From the NCBI GenBank assembly GCA_902790325.1, contig CADARP010000002.1:190256-254255 (forward strand): a stretch of DNA of 64,000 nucleotides. The letters run 5' to 3'. The position numbers and the translations under genes were made by a program. Below, piece by piece: positions 18,668-26,483 of the stretch. This DNA comes from Oscillospiraceae bacterium. Lineage in GTDB: Bacteria; Bacillota; Clostridia; Oscillospirales; Acutalibacteraceae. The notes beneath the pieces are model-generated. The model was not told where the DNA came from. It searched no databases and saw only the letters and a list, made by a program, of their open reading frames with translations. Position 1 is the stretch's first letter; the number at the start of each line of letters is the position of its first letter.

Positions 18668-18733
18668 ATTCACTCCCGAAACAGACCGATTCACTCCGAT
18701 TCGCATGCAAAGCGCCGATAAGGTGTGTATAGT
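18668..18733 (+). promoter_or_regulatory. LytTR-type direct repeats and promoter of the second repeat-protein gene
   Basis: ATTCACTCCCG (18668-18678) and ATTCACTCCG (18689-18698) are direct repeats 21 bp apart. Six bp further is ATGCAA (18705-18710) in the -35 position, a 17-nt spacer, and TATAGT (18728-18733). The layout matches 13739-13803 almost base for base in spacing. No intrinsic terminator is visible between the preceding stop (18617) and this element. Confidence 0.75.
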
Positions 18734-18780
18734 TGAATTGGAGCGAAGAAGTTTGCGACAATTAAAGGAGGAAACGCTCT

Positions 18781-21036
18781 ATGAACAACAGAAAGAATCT
18801 CATTTGCCGTATGATCGGGGCTGCGCTGGCGGTGCTGATGGTCGTCAGTATGTTCGCGGCGGTTCCGTTCACGGCGAGCGCCGAAACGAACGAAACGGTT
18901 TATATTGATGCCAATGCGACGAATGCTGACGTCAGCTGGTATAGCTTTCACACATACGGTGAATACTGGTCGCTCAGCGCAAATCCCACTCATGTCAATT
19001 CCATAGACGAGGATTGGTCCATTGGATTCGCCAGTCGGGACATTTGTGCAGCAGGAACATACACTTTGGCAGAAATAGATGTGACTTTTCGGTATAGACG
19101 TTATCATTCTGCGGGTACTAATGTTTTGCTTTCTGATGTCTTTTTCACGGACGGTTCCTTCACGATCACTGTGGACGGATATGTTGTAACGCTTAGCGGT
19201 ACTTTCACCGGAGATGACGGCAAGACTTATGTTGTGACGGTTACAAATTCTGACGGGTCGGGTGAGACGATTGAAATCAGCCTCTATGCGGATAATGCTG
19301 CGGTTGTTTTGAATGAAGACGAGTGGGGCAATGATTATATTTCCGCCGAGAACGACGACTATTCCATTACGCTTGAGATTCAAGGTTACTCAGCACAGAC
19401 GCCCGGAATAAACATATATTCTGGGAACAGCATTAGTGTTTCTGTTTGTGATCGCCATACATACGGCCAACCTACAATTAATCTCTTTACTGATTCCTGT
19501 ACGGTTAATGTGGACGAAGATCTTGTAACAACAGTCTGCGGCACTTTTTTGGGAAGCAACGGCAAAACTTATGTTTTGACGATCACAAACGGGAGCTGTC
19601 TCCCGGAAAAGGAATATACGCTTTTTTTAGGCAACATCGGATCTGTTCCGGAAGATTCCGTTTGGAGGTCGTATTTTCCGGAATGGTATTCCGGTGATGC
19701 AGACGCTATGTACAGCATAAGCATTCAGATGCCGTATGGTACGATCCTCACGCTGCCCACAGCGAGCGAGATGACCGTGAACGGTTATTCTTTTCGGGGA
19801 TGGTTTACCTATAGTCAATTAGATGATGTTTTCGCTATAAACGCGATAACGTTTGATTTTACGAAGGACGAGACGTTGTATGCCAAATGGACTCCGAATA
19901 CATATACGGTCACGGTCGATCTCAACGGCGGCTATCGGAGGGCATATACTTCTGAAGGAGCGGCATTCCGGGATTACAGCCCATACACGCTTTCAATCTT
20001 TTACGGGGCATGGATTCGTTTGCTCGGCAGCAACGGCCCGATCCGGCGCGACGGCTATCGGCTGGTCGGCTTTACGGGCGTGAACGGCGGTCCCGTCGCC
20101 GGCAGCTTTGTTGAGCCGTCGCCAAATTCATCTACTTTCAACGATCCGAACGAGTATTACTACTATTTTGGACCGACCGATGAAACGCTGGTTGCACAAT
20201 GGGAAAGAATACCGGACGAAATCAGTGTAACGATCGGCGACCAGATCGGCGTGAACCTGATGCTCAACCTTGACGCACGCGATGCAGAAACCGTGACGGT
20301 GACCTATAAAGACCTGAACGGCGACGAGCAGACAGAGACCTTCACCGACTTCAGCTCCCTGCCGAGGACGGACGAGGGACTGTACAAAATCAAGGTGCAG
20401 ATCGCACCGGCGCAGATCGCCGATACCGTTACCGTGTACATCGACGGCGAACAGCTCGACGCGAGCGTCAAGGATTACTGCAACGCACTGATCGACGGCG
20501 AATATGGCGAGGAAGTCGCCGCGCTCGCGCAGGCGGTGCTGGATTACGGTCAGGCGGCGAACAACTACTTCAACTATACGGACGACGCAATGTCGACACT
20601 TGCAAACCTGACCGCGGACGACGCGAAGGCGTGGGAGAAGCAGCTCAGCGACACGACAGGCAAGCTCCGCGCAATGTCCTTCATGGCGCTGACGAAGCCG
20701 GAATTCCGCTTCTACATGAAAGATATAACGGAAACGCAAGCGGCAGCATATAACGCCGCCGGCGTCACAGCCGCGTACACGAACAGCGACATTACCGACA
20801 CGCTGCACGCACGTTTCGTCAAAAACGCACAGGGCAGCATCCTGATCGAGGTCACAGGCGTGCAGGCGGAATACATGGACGAGACGATCGTCGTCTCCGT
20901 CCCCGGCCTCGGCACGATCACCTTCGCGGGCAACGACTTCGCCAAAATGATGGCGGACAACGCCGCAACCGAAACGCTCGGCGCCGCGCTCTACGCCTAC
21001 GGGGAAGCGGCAAGAATCTGCTTTGCAAATGCATAA
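18781..21036 (+). CDS. Secreted protein with Flg_new repeats and shared C-terminal domain
   Basis: 751 aa. ATG 18781 follows AAAGGAGGA at 8-nt spacing. Signal peptide: MIGAALAVLMVVSMFAAVPFTASA. Residues about 35-290 hold two related beta-rich segments (GSFTITVDGYVVTLSGTF then GDDGKTYVVTVTN; later DSCTVNVDEDLVTTVCGTF then GSNGKTYVLTITN). Flg_new-type motifs follow (GYSFRGWFT, LYAKWTPNTYTVTVDLNGG). The C-terminal 270 residues are the domain shared with the gene at 13854. Codons in the first half are clearly more AT-rich than in the C-terminal domain, pointing to separate origins. The stop lies 13 nt before a small gene, so the two are very likely co-transcribed. Confidence 0.85.
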   Translation: MNNRKNLICRMIGAALAVLMVVSMFAAVPFTASAETNETVYIDANATNADVSWYSFHTYGEYWSLSANPTHVNSIDEDWSIGFASRDICAAGTYTLAEIDVTFRYRRYHSAGTNVLLSDVFFTDGSFTITVDGYVVTLSGTFTGDDGKTYVVTVTNSDGSGETIEISLYADNAAVVLNEDEWGNDYISAENDDYSITLEIQGYSAQTPGINIYSGNSISVSVCDRHTYGQPTINLFTDSCTVNVDEDLVTTVCGTFLGSNGKTYVLTITNGSCLPEKEYTLFLGNIGSVPEDSVWRSYFPEWYSGDADAMYSISIQMPYGTILTLPTASEMTVNGYSFRGWFTYSQLDDVFAINAITFDFTKDETLYAKWTPNTYTVTVDLNGGYRRAYTSEGAAFRDYSPYTLSIFYGAWIRLLGSNGPIRRDGYRLVGFTGVNGGPVAGSFVEPSPNSSTFNDPNEYYYYFGPTDETLVAQWERIPDEISVTIGDQIGVNLMLNLDARDAETVTVTYKDLNGDEQTETFTDFSSLPRTDEGLYKIKVQIAPAQIADTVTVYIDGEQLDASVKDYCNALIDGEYGEEVAALAQAVLDYGQAANNYFNYTDDAMSTLANLTADDAKAWEKQLSDTTGKLRAMSFMALTKPEFRFYMKDITETQAAAYNAAGVTAAYTNSDITDTLHARFVKNAQGSILIEVTGVQAEYMDETIVVSVPGLGTITFAGNDFAKMMADNAATETLGAALYAYGEAARICFANA
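20221..21033 (+). repeat. Shared C-terminal domain, copy 2
   Basis: Second copy of the domain at 17751-18560 (ISVTIGDQIGVNLMLNLDAR to GEAARICFANA). Both lie in secreted proteins with the same promoter architecture. Here the domain ends the protein, whereas copy 1 continues into a tail like that of the small gene at 21050. Confidence 0.85.
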
Positions 21037-21049
21037 GGGAGGGCACATC

Positions 21050-21202
21050 ATGAAAAAGACATACGAAAAGCCCGAAATGCAAACGGAAATGTTTGACGTG
21101 GAAGACGTCATCACCGTGTCCGGCACAGGCACGGTTCCGACTGTCGGCGACGGCATGGAAGTGCTGCTGGGCGCACTTGCAAACATGCTCGGCGGCAATT
21201 AA
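21050..21202 (+). CDS. 50-residue small protein downstream of the second repeat protein
   Basis: Starts ATG 21050, with AAGGGAGGG 7-8 nt upstream, and ends TAA 21200-21202. The product opens MKKTYEKPEMQTEMFDVED, continues VITVSGTGTVPTVGDGMEV and ends LLGALANMLGGN. It has no signal peptide. The charged, KPE-containing first half followed by a Gly/Ser/Thr- and Leu-rich second half is reminiscent of small clostridial proteins of unknown role and of peptide precursors. VPTVGDGMEV matches VPTVDDGMEV at the C-terminus of the protein encoded at 13854. It lies 13 nt after a LytTR-controlled gene and ahead of a terminator, so it ends that transcript. Confidence 0.75.
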   Translation: MKKTYEKPEMQTEMFDVEDVITVSGTGTVPTVGDGMEVLLGALANMLGGN

Positions 21203-21235
21203 GGTCATCCGACCATACTGAAAACCAAACGGCAA

Positions 21236-21287
21236 AGGCTCTTCTCCGCACGATCACACGGTCGCGCAGGAAGAGCCTCTTCTTTTT
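21236..21287 (+). terminator. Intrinsic terminator of the repeat-protein and small-protein operon
   Basis: AGGCTCTTC (21236-21244) pairs perfectly with GAAGAGCCT (21270-21278), followed by CTTCTTTTT. The long loop can pair further internally. It closes the + strand transcript ending with the 50-codon gene. Confidence 0.8.
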
Positions 21288-21289
21288 GC

Positions 21290-21330
21290 AAAAAAAAAAC
21301 GCCGCCCTCCCGTGCGGGAAAGCGGCGGCG
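21290..21330 (-). terminator. Intrinsic terminator of the minus-strand small gene
   Basis: Read on the minus strand, a GC-rich stem (CGCCGC, TTCCCG, loop, CGGGA, GGCGGCG) is followed by ten T. It is back to back with the + strand terminator at 21236, giving a convergent double terminator. Confidence 0.85.
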
Positions 21331-21343
21331 GAATATCGGAAAA

Positions 21344-21655
21344 TCAGTCGATGCGTTTGCCGTCCTTGAGCTTGACTTTGCCCAGCAGCGGCACTTTGCC
21401 GTAACCGGTCACGACGTCGCCGTCGAAGGTCAGGCTGACGGGCAGATCCTTGCCCGAAAGCAGGGGCGTGTGCACGATGGCGTTCAGTGTGCTGCCGTCC
21501 TCCTGAATGTTGTCGATGGAGTACGGCGGCATCTTCATACCGGGAACTTCGGCGGTGATTTCGTATGCGCCGTTTTTGTCTGCGATCGTCAGGATCGCGC
21601 TGCCGCGGAACATCATGGTGTCGATTTTGAAGGACCATTTGCCGATACCGATCAT
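21344..21655 (-). CDS. Small conserved-looking protein of unknown function
   Basis: 103 aa. The start is placed at the ATG at 21655 because AAGGAGA lies about 9 nt upstream; a TTG at 21664 sits directly against that Shine-Dalgarno sequence. The product (MIGIGKWSFKIDTMM, then GAYEITAEVPGMKMPPY, ending GKVKLKDGKRID) is rich in beta-strand-like segments, lacks a signal peptide and has no cysteines. I do not recognise a family. It is divergent from a short AraC-type regulator, which might control it, and has its own strong terminator. Confidence 0.7.
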   Translation of the reverse strand: MIGIGKWSFKIDTMMFRGSAILTIADKNGAYEITAEVPGMKMPPYSIDNIQEDGSTLNAIVHTPLLSGKDLPVSLTFDGDVVTGYGKVPLLGKVKLKDGKRID

Positions 21656-21768
21656 AAAACTCAATCTCCTTATTTAAGTGTATACAATTATTTTATCACT
21701 TTTTTTGGTTCGGGTATTGTACAAATTATAGGTTTTATGGTAGGATGAAGGAAAAGGAGGGAGAACCC

Positions 21769-22116
21769 ATGGGCATTCCCGCAAGAGAACATGTACGCCA
21801 GGTGCAGGAGTATGTCCGCGCGCATCTGTCCGAACAGATCGCCGTGGCGGAGATCGCGCAGACATTAGGGCTGAACGCGAGCTATCTGAATACCTGTTAC
21901 CGCACGCAGACCGGCGAGAGCGTGAGCGGCTGCATCCGCCGCATGAAGATCGGACGCGCCGCGGAATTGCTGCGCGGGACGGAGCATTCGCTTGCGGAGA
22001 TCTGCGCCATGCTCGGCTACTTCGACCAGAGCCATTTCAGCCGCACGTTCCGTTCGGTCACGGGCATGACGCCCGGCAGATACCGCGCGCAGTTCGGCGC
22101 TCGGAATTGCTTGTAA
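21769..22116 (+). CDS. Short AraC-type DNA-binding regulator
   Basis: 115 aa from ATG 21769, chosen because AAGGAGG lies 8 nt upstream; ATG 21745 precedes that site. The product is almost only the AraC/XylS double helix-turn-helix: VAEIAQTLGLNASYLNTCYRTQTGESV for the first and LAEICAMLGYFDQSHFSRTF for the second, then GMTPGRYR. With no effector domain it resembles MarA/SoxS-like proteins, whose activity follows their level. It may act on the divergent 103-aa gene or the exopolysaccharide locus that starts 130 nt downstream; neither is proved. Confidence 0.85.
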   Translation: MGIPAREHVRQVQEYVRAHLSEQIAVAEIAQTLGLNASYLNTCYRTQTGESVSGCIRRMKIGRAAELLRGTEHSLAEICAMLGYFDQSHFSRTFRSVTGMTPGRYRAQFGARNCL

Positions 22117-22146
22117 TTTGTAAATTAGGGAAAATAGCTGTCGGTA

Positions 22147-22175
22147 TTGACTTTACAACTCTTTTGTACTATTAT
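22147..22175 (+). promoter_or_regulatory. Promoter of the exopolysaccharide operon
   Basis: TTGACT (22147-22152), a 17-nt spacer, and TATTAT (22170-22175) in an AT-rich stretch between the AraC-type gene and the dehydratase gene. Predicted leader about 65-70 nt. No direct-repeat LytTR element is present here. Confidence 0.65.
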
Positions 22176-22249
22176 ACATCTAATGAATAGTGTCATTATG
22201 TGTAATTGTCTCTATTTTCATAAATAGAATTTTTCTGGGGGATTCTGCG

Positions 22250-24151
22250 GTGAAAAAGGTAGCGACGAATCTGGGACTGCTTGCACGTCAGGCGGTTCTG
22301 ATCTTTGCCGATATTCTGCTCATTAACGCCAGCTATTTTTTGACGGCGGTGCTCAACAATAACCACGCCGTCATGCCGATGATCGTGCCCATGCTGCTGA
22401 CGCGCGCGCTGCCGGTGACGGTGATGTTCGTGCTGGTTTACGCGCTGTTCGGTCTGTACAGCAGCATCTGGAAATATGCCGGCATGCAGGATCTGCTGCG
22501 CTGCGGCGCCGCCGGCGTCATGGGCGGTCTGCTGAGCGTTTCCATCGACAAGATCGGCAGTGCGCTCGACTGGGGCCCGCTGCGGAATATGGGCAATTTC
22601 GACGCCAATTTCTACGTCAGCAGCACGCTGATGATCATAGCGCTGTGCGGCGGTTTCCGCATGTTCTACCGCGCAAGCCGCTATCTGCACCACACGAACG
22701 TCATGTTCCGGCGCAGCCGGCGCAACCAGAAGCGCATCATGCTCGTCGGCGCCGGCGATATGGGTATGCTGATGGTGCGCGAGCTGGAAGCGAACGAGTA
22801 CCGCTGGGGCAGACCCGTGGTGATCGTGGACGACAACCCCGCCAAGCAGGGCAAGCGCTTTTCGGGCATCCCCGTGCGCGGCGGCACGGACAGAATCCCG
22901 GAGATCGCGGCGAAGTTCGAGGTGGACGAGATCCTGTTCTGTATCCCGTCGGTGTCCGTGCAGCGCCAGACCGAGATCATGAACATCGCCATGCAGGCGG
23001 ACTGCGTGCTGAAAAAATGCCCGACGCTCACGGAGCTCAACGACGACAAGCCGGACATCCAGCAGATCCGCAATGTGGAGATCACCGACCTGCTGCCGCG
23101 GCCGGAGGTCGATCTGAACATCGACCAGTGCAAGTATCTCAACGGCAGGACAGTGCTCGTGACCGGCGTCGGTTCGATCGGCAGCGAGATCTGCCGCCAG
23201 GTCGCCAAGCACAAACCGCTGCGCATGATATTGGTCGACAACTACGAAAACAACGTCTTTTCGCTCTATCATGAGCTCAAGCGTCAGTATAAAGATACAT
23301 TTCCTATTTATATCCGCATCGGTTCCGTGCAGGACATCGGCCGCATGCGTGAGATCTTCAGTGAGTTCCATCCCGACATCGTGTTCCATGCCGCGGCGCA
23401 CAAGCACGTCCCGCTGATGGAGAGCAGCCCGTGCGAGGCGGTGAAGAACAACATCTTCGGCACCTACAACACGGCCAAGGTCGCCGTGGAACATAAAGTC
23501 AAAAAGTTCGTGATCCTGTCCACCGACAAGGCGGTCAATCCCGCCAACGTGATGGGCGCGACAAAGCGCGTCACGGAGATGATCGTGCAGTATTTCGACC
23601 GTCTTGCGCCGAATACGCAGTTTGCGGCAGTGCGCTTCGGCAATGTGCTCGGCTCCAACGGCAGCGTCATTCCGATCTTCAAAAAGCAGATCGAGTGCGG
23701 CGGCCCCGTGACCGTGACCGATCCCGAAATCACGCGCTACTTTATGACGATCCCCGAGGCTGCGCAGCTCGTTATCCAGGCGGGCAGTCTGTCGCAGGGC
23801 GGCGAAGTGTTCGTGCTCGACATGGGCGAGCCGGTGCGCATCCTGGATCTGGCGGAAAAGATTATCAAACTGTCCGGCTATGTGCCGTACAAAGATATCG
23901 ACATCGTGTTCACGGGACTGCGCCCGGGCGAGAAGCTGTATGAGGAGCTGACGCTGACGGAGGAGATGGCGGGACGCAAGAAGACCGCCAACAACAAGAT
24001 CTTCGTCACGCCGCCGCTGGATTTCTCCAACGAAAAGATGGAGCGCGCGCTCAAGAAGCTGCGCGCGGCGACGAACGAAAACGTGCGCGAGCTGCTGATG
24101 GAGATCGTGCCGAACTTCCACGAAAACCCCGACGCGCCGACGATCGAGTAA
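22250..24151 (+). CDS. Membrane-bound UDP-sugar 4,6-dehydratase, PglF/CapD-like
   Basis: 633 aa from GTG 22250, with GGGGGA 7 nt upstream; a GTG at 22190 is less likely. Four hydrophobic segments (about residues 5-150) are followed by a CoA-binding-like Rossmann domain (IMLVGAGDMGMLM) and the extended-SDR polysaccharide synthesis domain. Catalytic pattern: STDKAVNPANVMGATKR with T425, D426, K427 and the MxxxK that replaces YxxxK in this family. The second glycine loop reads VTGVGSIGSE (304-313), one residue shorter than the usual VTGxGGSIGSE. Relatives convert UDP-GlcNAc to a 4-keto-6-deoxy sugar for diNAcBac or FucNAc synthesis. First gene of the exopolysaccharide operon. Confidence 0.9.
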   Translation: MKKVATNLGLLARQAVLIFADILLINASYFLTAVLNNNHAVMPMIVPMLLTRALPVTVMFVLVYALFGLYSSIWKYAGMQDLLRCGAAGVMGGLLSVSIDKIGSALDWGPLRNMGNFDANFYVSSTLMIIALCGGFRMFYRASRYLHHTNVMFRRSRRNQKRIMLVGAGDMGMLMVRELEANEYRWGRPVVIVDDNPAKQGKRFSGIPVRGGTDRIPEIAAKFEVDEILFCIPSVSVQRQTEIMNIAMQADCVLKKCPTLTELNDDKPDIQQIRNVEITDLLPRPEVDLNIDQCKYLNGRTVLVTGVGSIGSEICRQVAKHKPLRMILVDNYENNVFSLYHELKRQYKDTFPIYIRIGSVQDIGRMREIFSEFHPDIVFHAAAHKHVPLMESSPCEAVKNNIFGTYNTAKVAVEHKVKKFVILSTDKAVNPANVMGATKRVTEMIVQYFDRLAPNTQFAAVRFGNVLGSNGSVIPIFKKQIECGGPVTVTDPEITRYFMTIPEAAQLVIQAGSLSQGGEVFVLDMGEPVRILDLAEKIIKLSGYVPYKDIDIVFTGLRPGEKLYEELTLTEEMAGRKKTANNKIFVTPPLDFSNEKMERALKKLRAATNENVRELLMEIVPNFHENPDAPTIE

Positions 24152-24245
24152 TGCGGCAGTGCGGCTTGCGAGCCGACGACCCGAAAACAGGAGAGGTGTA
24201 GTTTCCTCTGCATCCATAAAAAAGAACCGGAAAGGAAGTACGGCA

Positions 24246-25343
24246 TTGAAGAAAAAGATCCTTTTTGTGGCGACGGTGCCGATCCACTTCCGCTACTTTC
24301 ATCTGCCGTGTTTCCAAATGCTGCAGGAGCACGGATACGAGGTGCATACCGTATGCTGCGAGAAGGAAGCGTTTCCGTATTCGGACAGGCAGTTCGCCGT
24401 GCCGATGGGCAGAAACCCTTTCGACCCGCAGAATATCAAAGCTCTGCGCACACTGCGTGAGATCATCCGCAATGGCGAATACGATATCGTCCACGGGCAC
24501 ACGCCCGTCGGCGGGCTTTTGGCGCGTCTTGCCGCGGCAGGCGCGCGCAGGAAAGGAACGCGCGTGTTCTACACGGCGCACGGCTTCCATTTTTACAAGG
24601 GCGCGTCGATCCTCAACTGGCTGATCTTTTTCCCGATCGAATGGTTTTTATCCTTTTTTACCGATACGCTCATCACCATCAACCGCGAGGACTATGACCG
24701 CGCGCGGCGTCTGCTGCACGCAAAGCAGACGGCGTATGTGCACGGCGTCGGCTGTGAGACGGAGCGGTATTTCCGTCTGACGGGCGCCGAACGCGCCGAG
24801 GCGCGCAGCCGGCTCGGTCTGGCGCCGGACGATCGGGTGCTTGTCTACGTCGCGGAGCAGAACGCCAACAAGAACCAATCGCTGCTTGTGCGCGCGGCGA
24901 AGGCGCTGTCCGCGGAGTTTCCGTGTCTGCGTCTGCTGATCGTCGGTCCGGACAACATCGGCGGCGCATATGAGCGTCTGGCGAAGGAGCTGGATGCGCC
25001 GGTGCTTTTTCTGGGCGAGCGGGACGACATTCCGCAGATCCTGTCGGTCTGCGATGTGTATACCGCGTCGAGCCTGCGCGAGGGTCTGCCGCGCAACGTC
25101 ATGGAAGCGATGGCGTCGGGTCTGCCGGTGATCGCGGTCGAAAACCGCGGACACCGTGCGCTGGTGCGCGAGGGCGAGACCGGTTACCTTGTGCACGGCG
25201 AGCAGGAACTGTGCGACAGGATCCGCACGCTTTTCACGGACGACGCGCTTTGGCAAAGGCTGTCGGACGGCGCGCTCGAACGCGTGCAGAAGTTTTCCGT
25301 GTCCCGCGTCCTGACGGAATTGTCCGGGCTTTATTTCAAATAA
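24246..25343 (+). CDS. Glycosyltransferase family 4, EpsD-like
   Basis: 365 aa from TTG 24246, with AAAGGA 9 nt upstream. The N-terminus (KKKILFVATVPIHFRYFHLP) is typical of EpsD/WcaA-type GT4 enzymes. The N-terminal acceptor domain includes VHGHTPVGGLLARL and FYTAHGFHFYKG. The C-terminal donor domain includes VLVYVAEQNANKN and the E-x7-E motif in SSLREGLPRNVMEAMASG. A retaining transferase adding a sugar to the growing lipid-linked repeat unit in the cytoplasm; its donor is unknown. Confidence 0.88.
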   Translation: MKKKILFVATVPIHFRYFHLPCFQMLQEHGYEVHTVCCEKEAFPYSDRQFAVPMGRNPFDPQNIKALRTLREIIRNGEYDIVHGHTPVGGLLARLAAAGARRKGTRVFYTAHGFHFYKGASILNWLIFFPIEWFLSFFTDTLITINREDYDRARRLLHAKQTAYVHGVGCETERYFRLTGAERAEARSRLGLAPDDRVLVYVAEQNANKNQSLLVRAAKALSAEFPCLRLLIVGPDNIGGAYERLAKELDAPVLFLGERDDIPQILSVCDVYTASSLREGLPRNVMEAMASGLPVIAVENRGHRALVREGETGYLVHGEQELCDRIRTLFTDDALWQRLSDGALERVQKFSVSRVLTELSGLYFK

Positions 25344-25358
25344 TACGGAGAGATCGCG

Positions 25359-26483
25359 ATGGAACAAGTGCGCGTGCTGCACGTGCTGCACTCCATGAAC
25401 TGCGGCGGCGCGGAGACGCTGCTGATGCATCTGTACCGCGGCATGGACAGGGAAAAGGTGCAGTTCGATTTTCTCGTCAATGTGTTCGACGAAATGTATT
25501 ACGAGCGGGAGATCGCATCCATGGGCGGCCGCATTTACCGCATGCCGTTCCTGACGAAAACGACGCCGCCCGTCTATATGCATGCGCTGACAAAGTTTTT
25601 CAGAGCGCATCCCTATACGATCGTCCACTCCCATCTCGAAACGACGACCGGCATCATTCTCGGCGCGGCCAGGCGCGCGGGCGTTCCGGTGCGCATCGCG
25701 CACAGCCACAACTCCCGCTTCACACGCGTGGGGCTCGCCGCTGTGCCGGAGAATCTGTTCAAGTCCTGGTGCCGCAGCCGGATCGTGCCCAATGCGACGC
25801 ACCTGTTCGGCTGCTCGGAGATCGCAAACCGCTGGCTCTACGGCAAACATGCCGGCGAAAGCACGACGCTCAACAACGGGATCGACGTCGCCGCGTGCGC
25901 GTTCCGCGAGGACACGCGCGCAGAAAAACGGGCGGAGCTCGGTCTCGGCGGCGGGACGGTTTTCGGCCACGTCGGCCGGTTCAACGACCAGAAAAACCAC
26001 GCGTTCCTGATCGATGTGTTCGCCGGGCATCACGCGACGCATCCGCATGACCGTCTGCTGCTTGCGGGCGACGGCGTTCTGCGCGGCGCGGTCGAGCAGC
26101 AGGTGCGAAACGCAGGGCTTTCGGACGCCGTTTCTTTTCTCGGACTGCGGTCGGACGTGCCGCAGCTGCTGCAGGCGATGGACTGTTTTCTGATGCCGTC
26201 CAAATTTGAGGGACTGCCGCTCTCGCTGGTCGAGGCGCAGGCGGCCGGACTTGTGTGTCTCGTCGCGGATACGGTATCGCCCGAGAGCGACCTGGGTACG
26301 GGTGCGTTTTCCTTTTTGCCGCTGCGCGCGGACGACTGGGTCGAAGCGATGGCGCGCGTGACGCCGCAGGCCGACCGGCAAAAAGCGGCTGCTGTCGTGA
26401 CGGAGCGCGGCTTCGACAGCCGCACGCAAACCGAAAAATTACAGGCGTTTTATCTGCAATGTGTGGAGGATTTATGCACGTAA
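25359..26483 (+). CDS. Glycosyltransferase family 4, EpsF-like
   Basis: 374 aa. ATG 25359 follows CGGAGAG. N-terminus RVLHVLHSMNCGGAETLLMHLYR is the EpsF-type signature. Other marks: VHSHLETTTGI, RIAHSHNSRF, GHVGRFNDQKNH, and FLMPSKFEGLPLSLVEAQAAG as the E-x7-E donor motif. It sits 15 nt after the first GT4 gene and overlaps the next gene by 10 nt, so expression is coupled. Confidence 0.88.
   Translation: MEQVRVLHVLHSMNCGGAETLLMHLYRGMDREKVQFDFLVNVFDEMYYEREIASMGGRIYRMPFLTKTTPPVYMHALTKFFRAHPYTIVHSHLETTTGIILGAARRAGVPVRIAHSHNSRFTRVGLAAVPENLFKSWCRSRIVPNATHLFGCSEIANRWLYGKHAGESTTLNNGIDVAACAFREDTRAEKRAELGLGGGTVFGHVGRFNDQKNHAFLIDVFAGHHATHPHDRLLLAGDGVLRGAVEQQVRNAGLSDAVSFLGLRSDVPQLLQAMDCFLMPSKFEGLPLSLVEAQAAGLVCLVADTVSPESDLGTGAFSFLPLRADDWVEAMARVTPQADRQKAAAVVTERGFDSRTQTEKLQAFYLQCVEDLCT

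Noticed and set aside
22190..22249. GTG 22190 as start of the dehydratase
   Set aside because: No Shine-Dalgarno sequence precedes it and it lies only some 15 nt after the -10 box; GTG 22250 has GGGGGA at good spacing.
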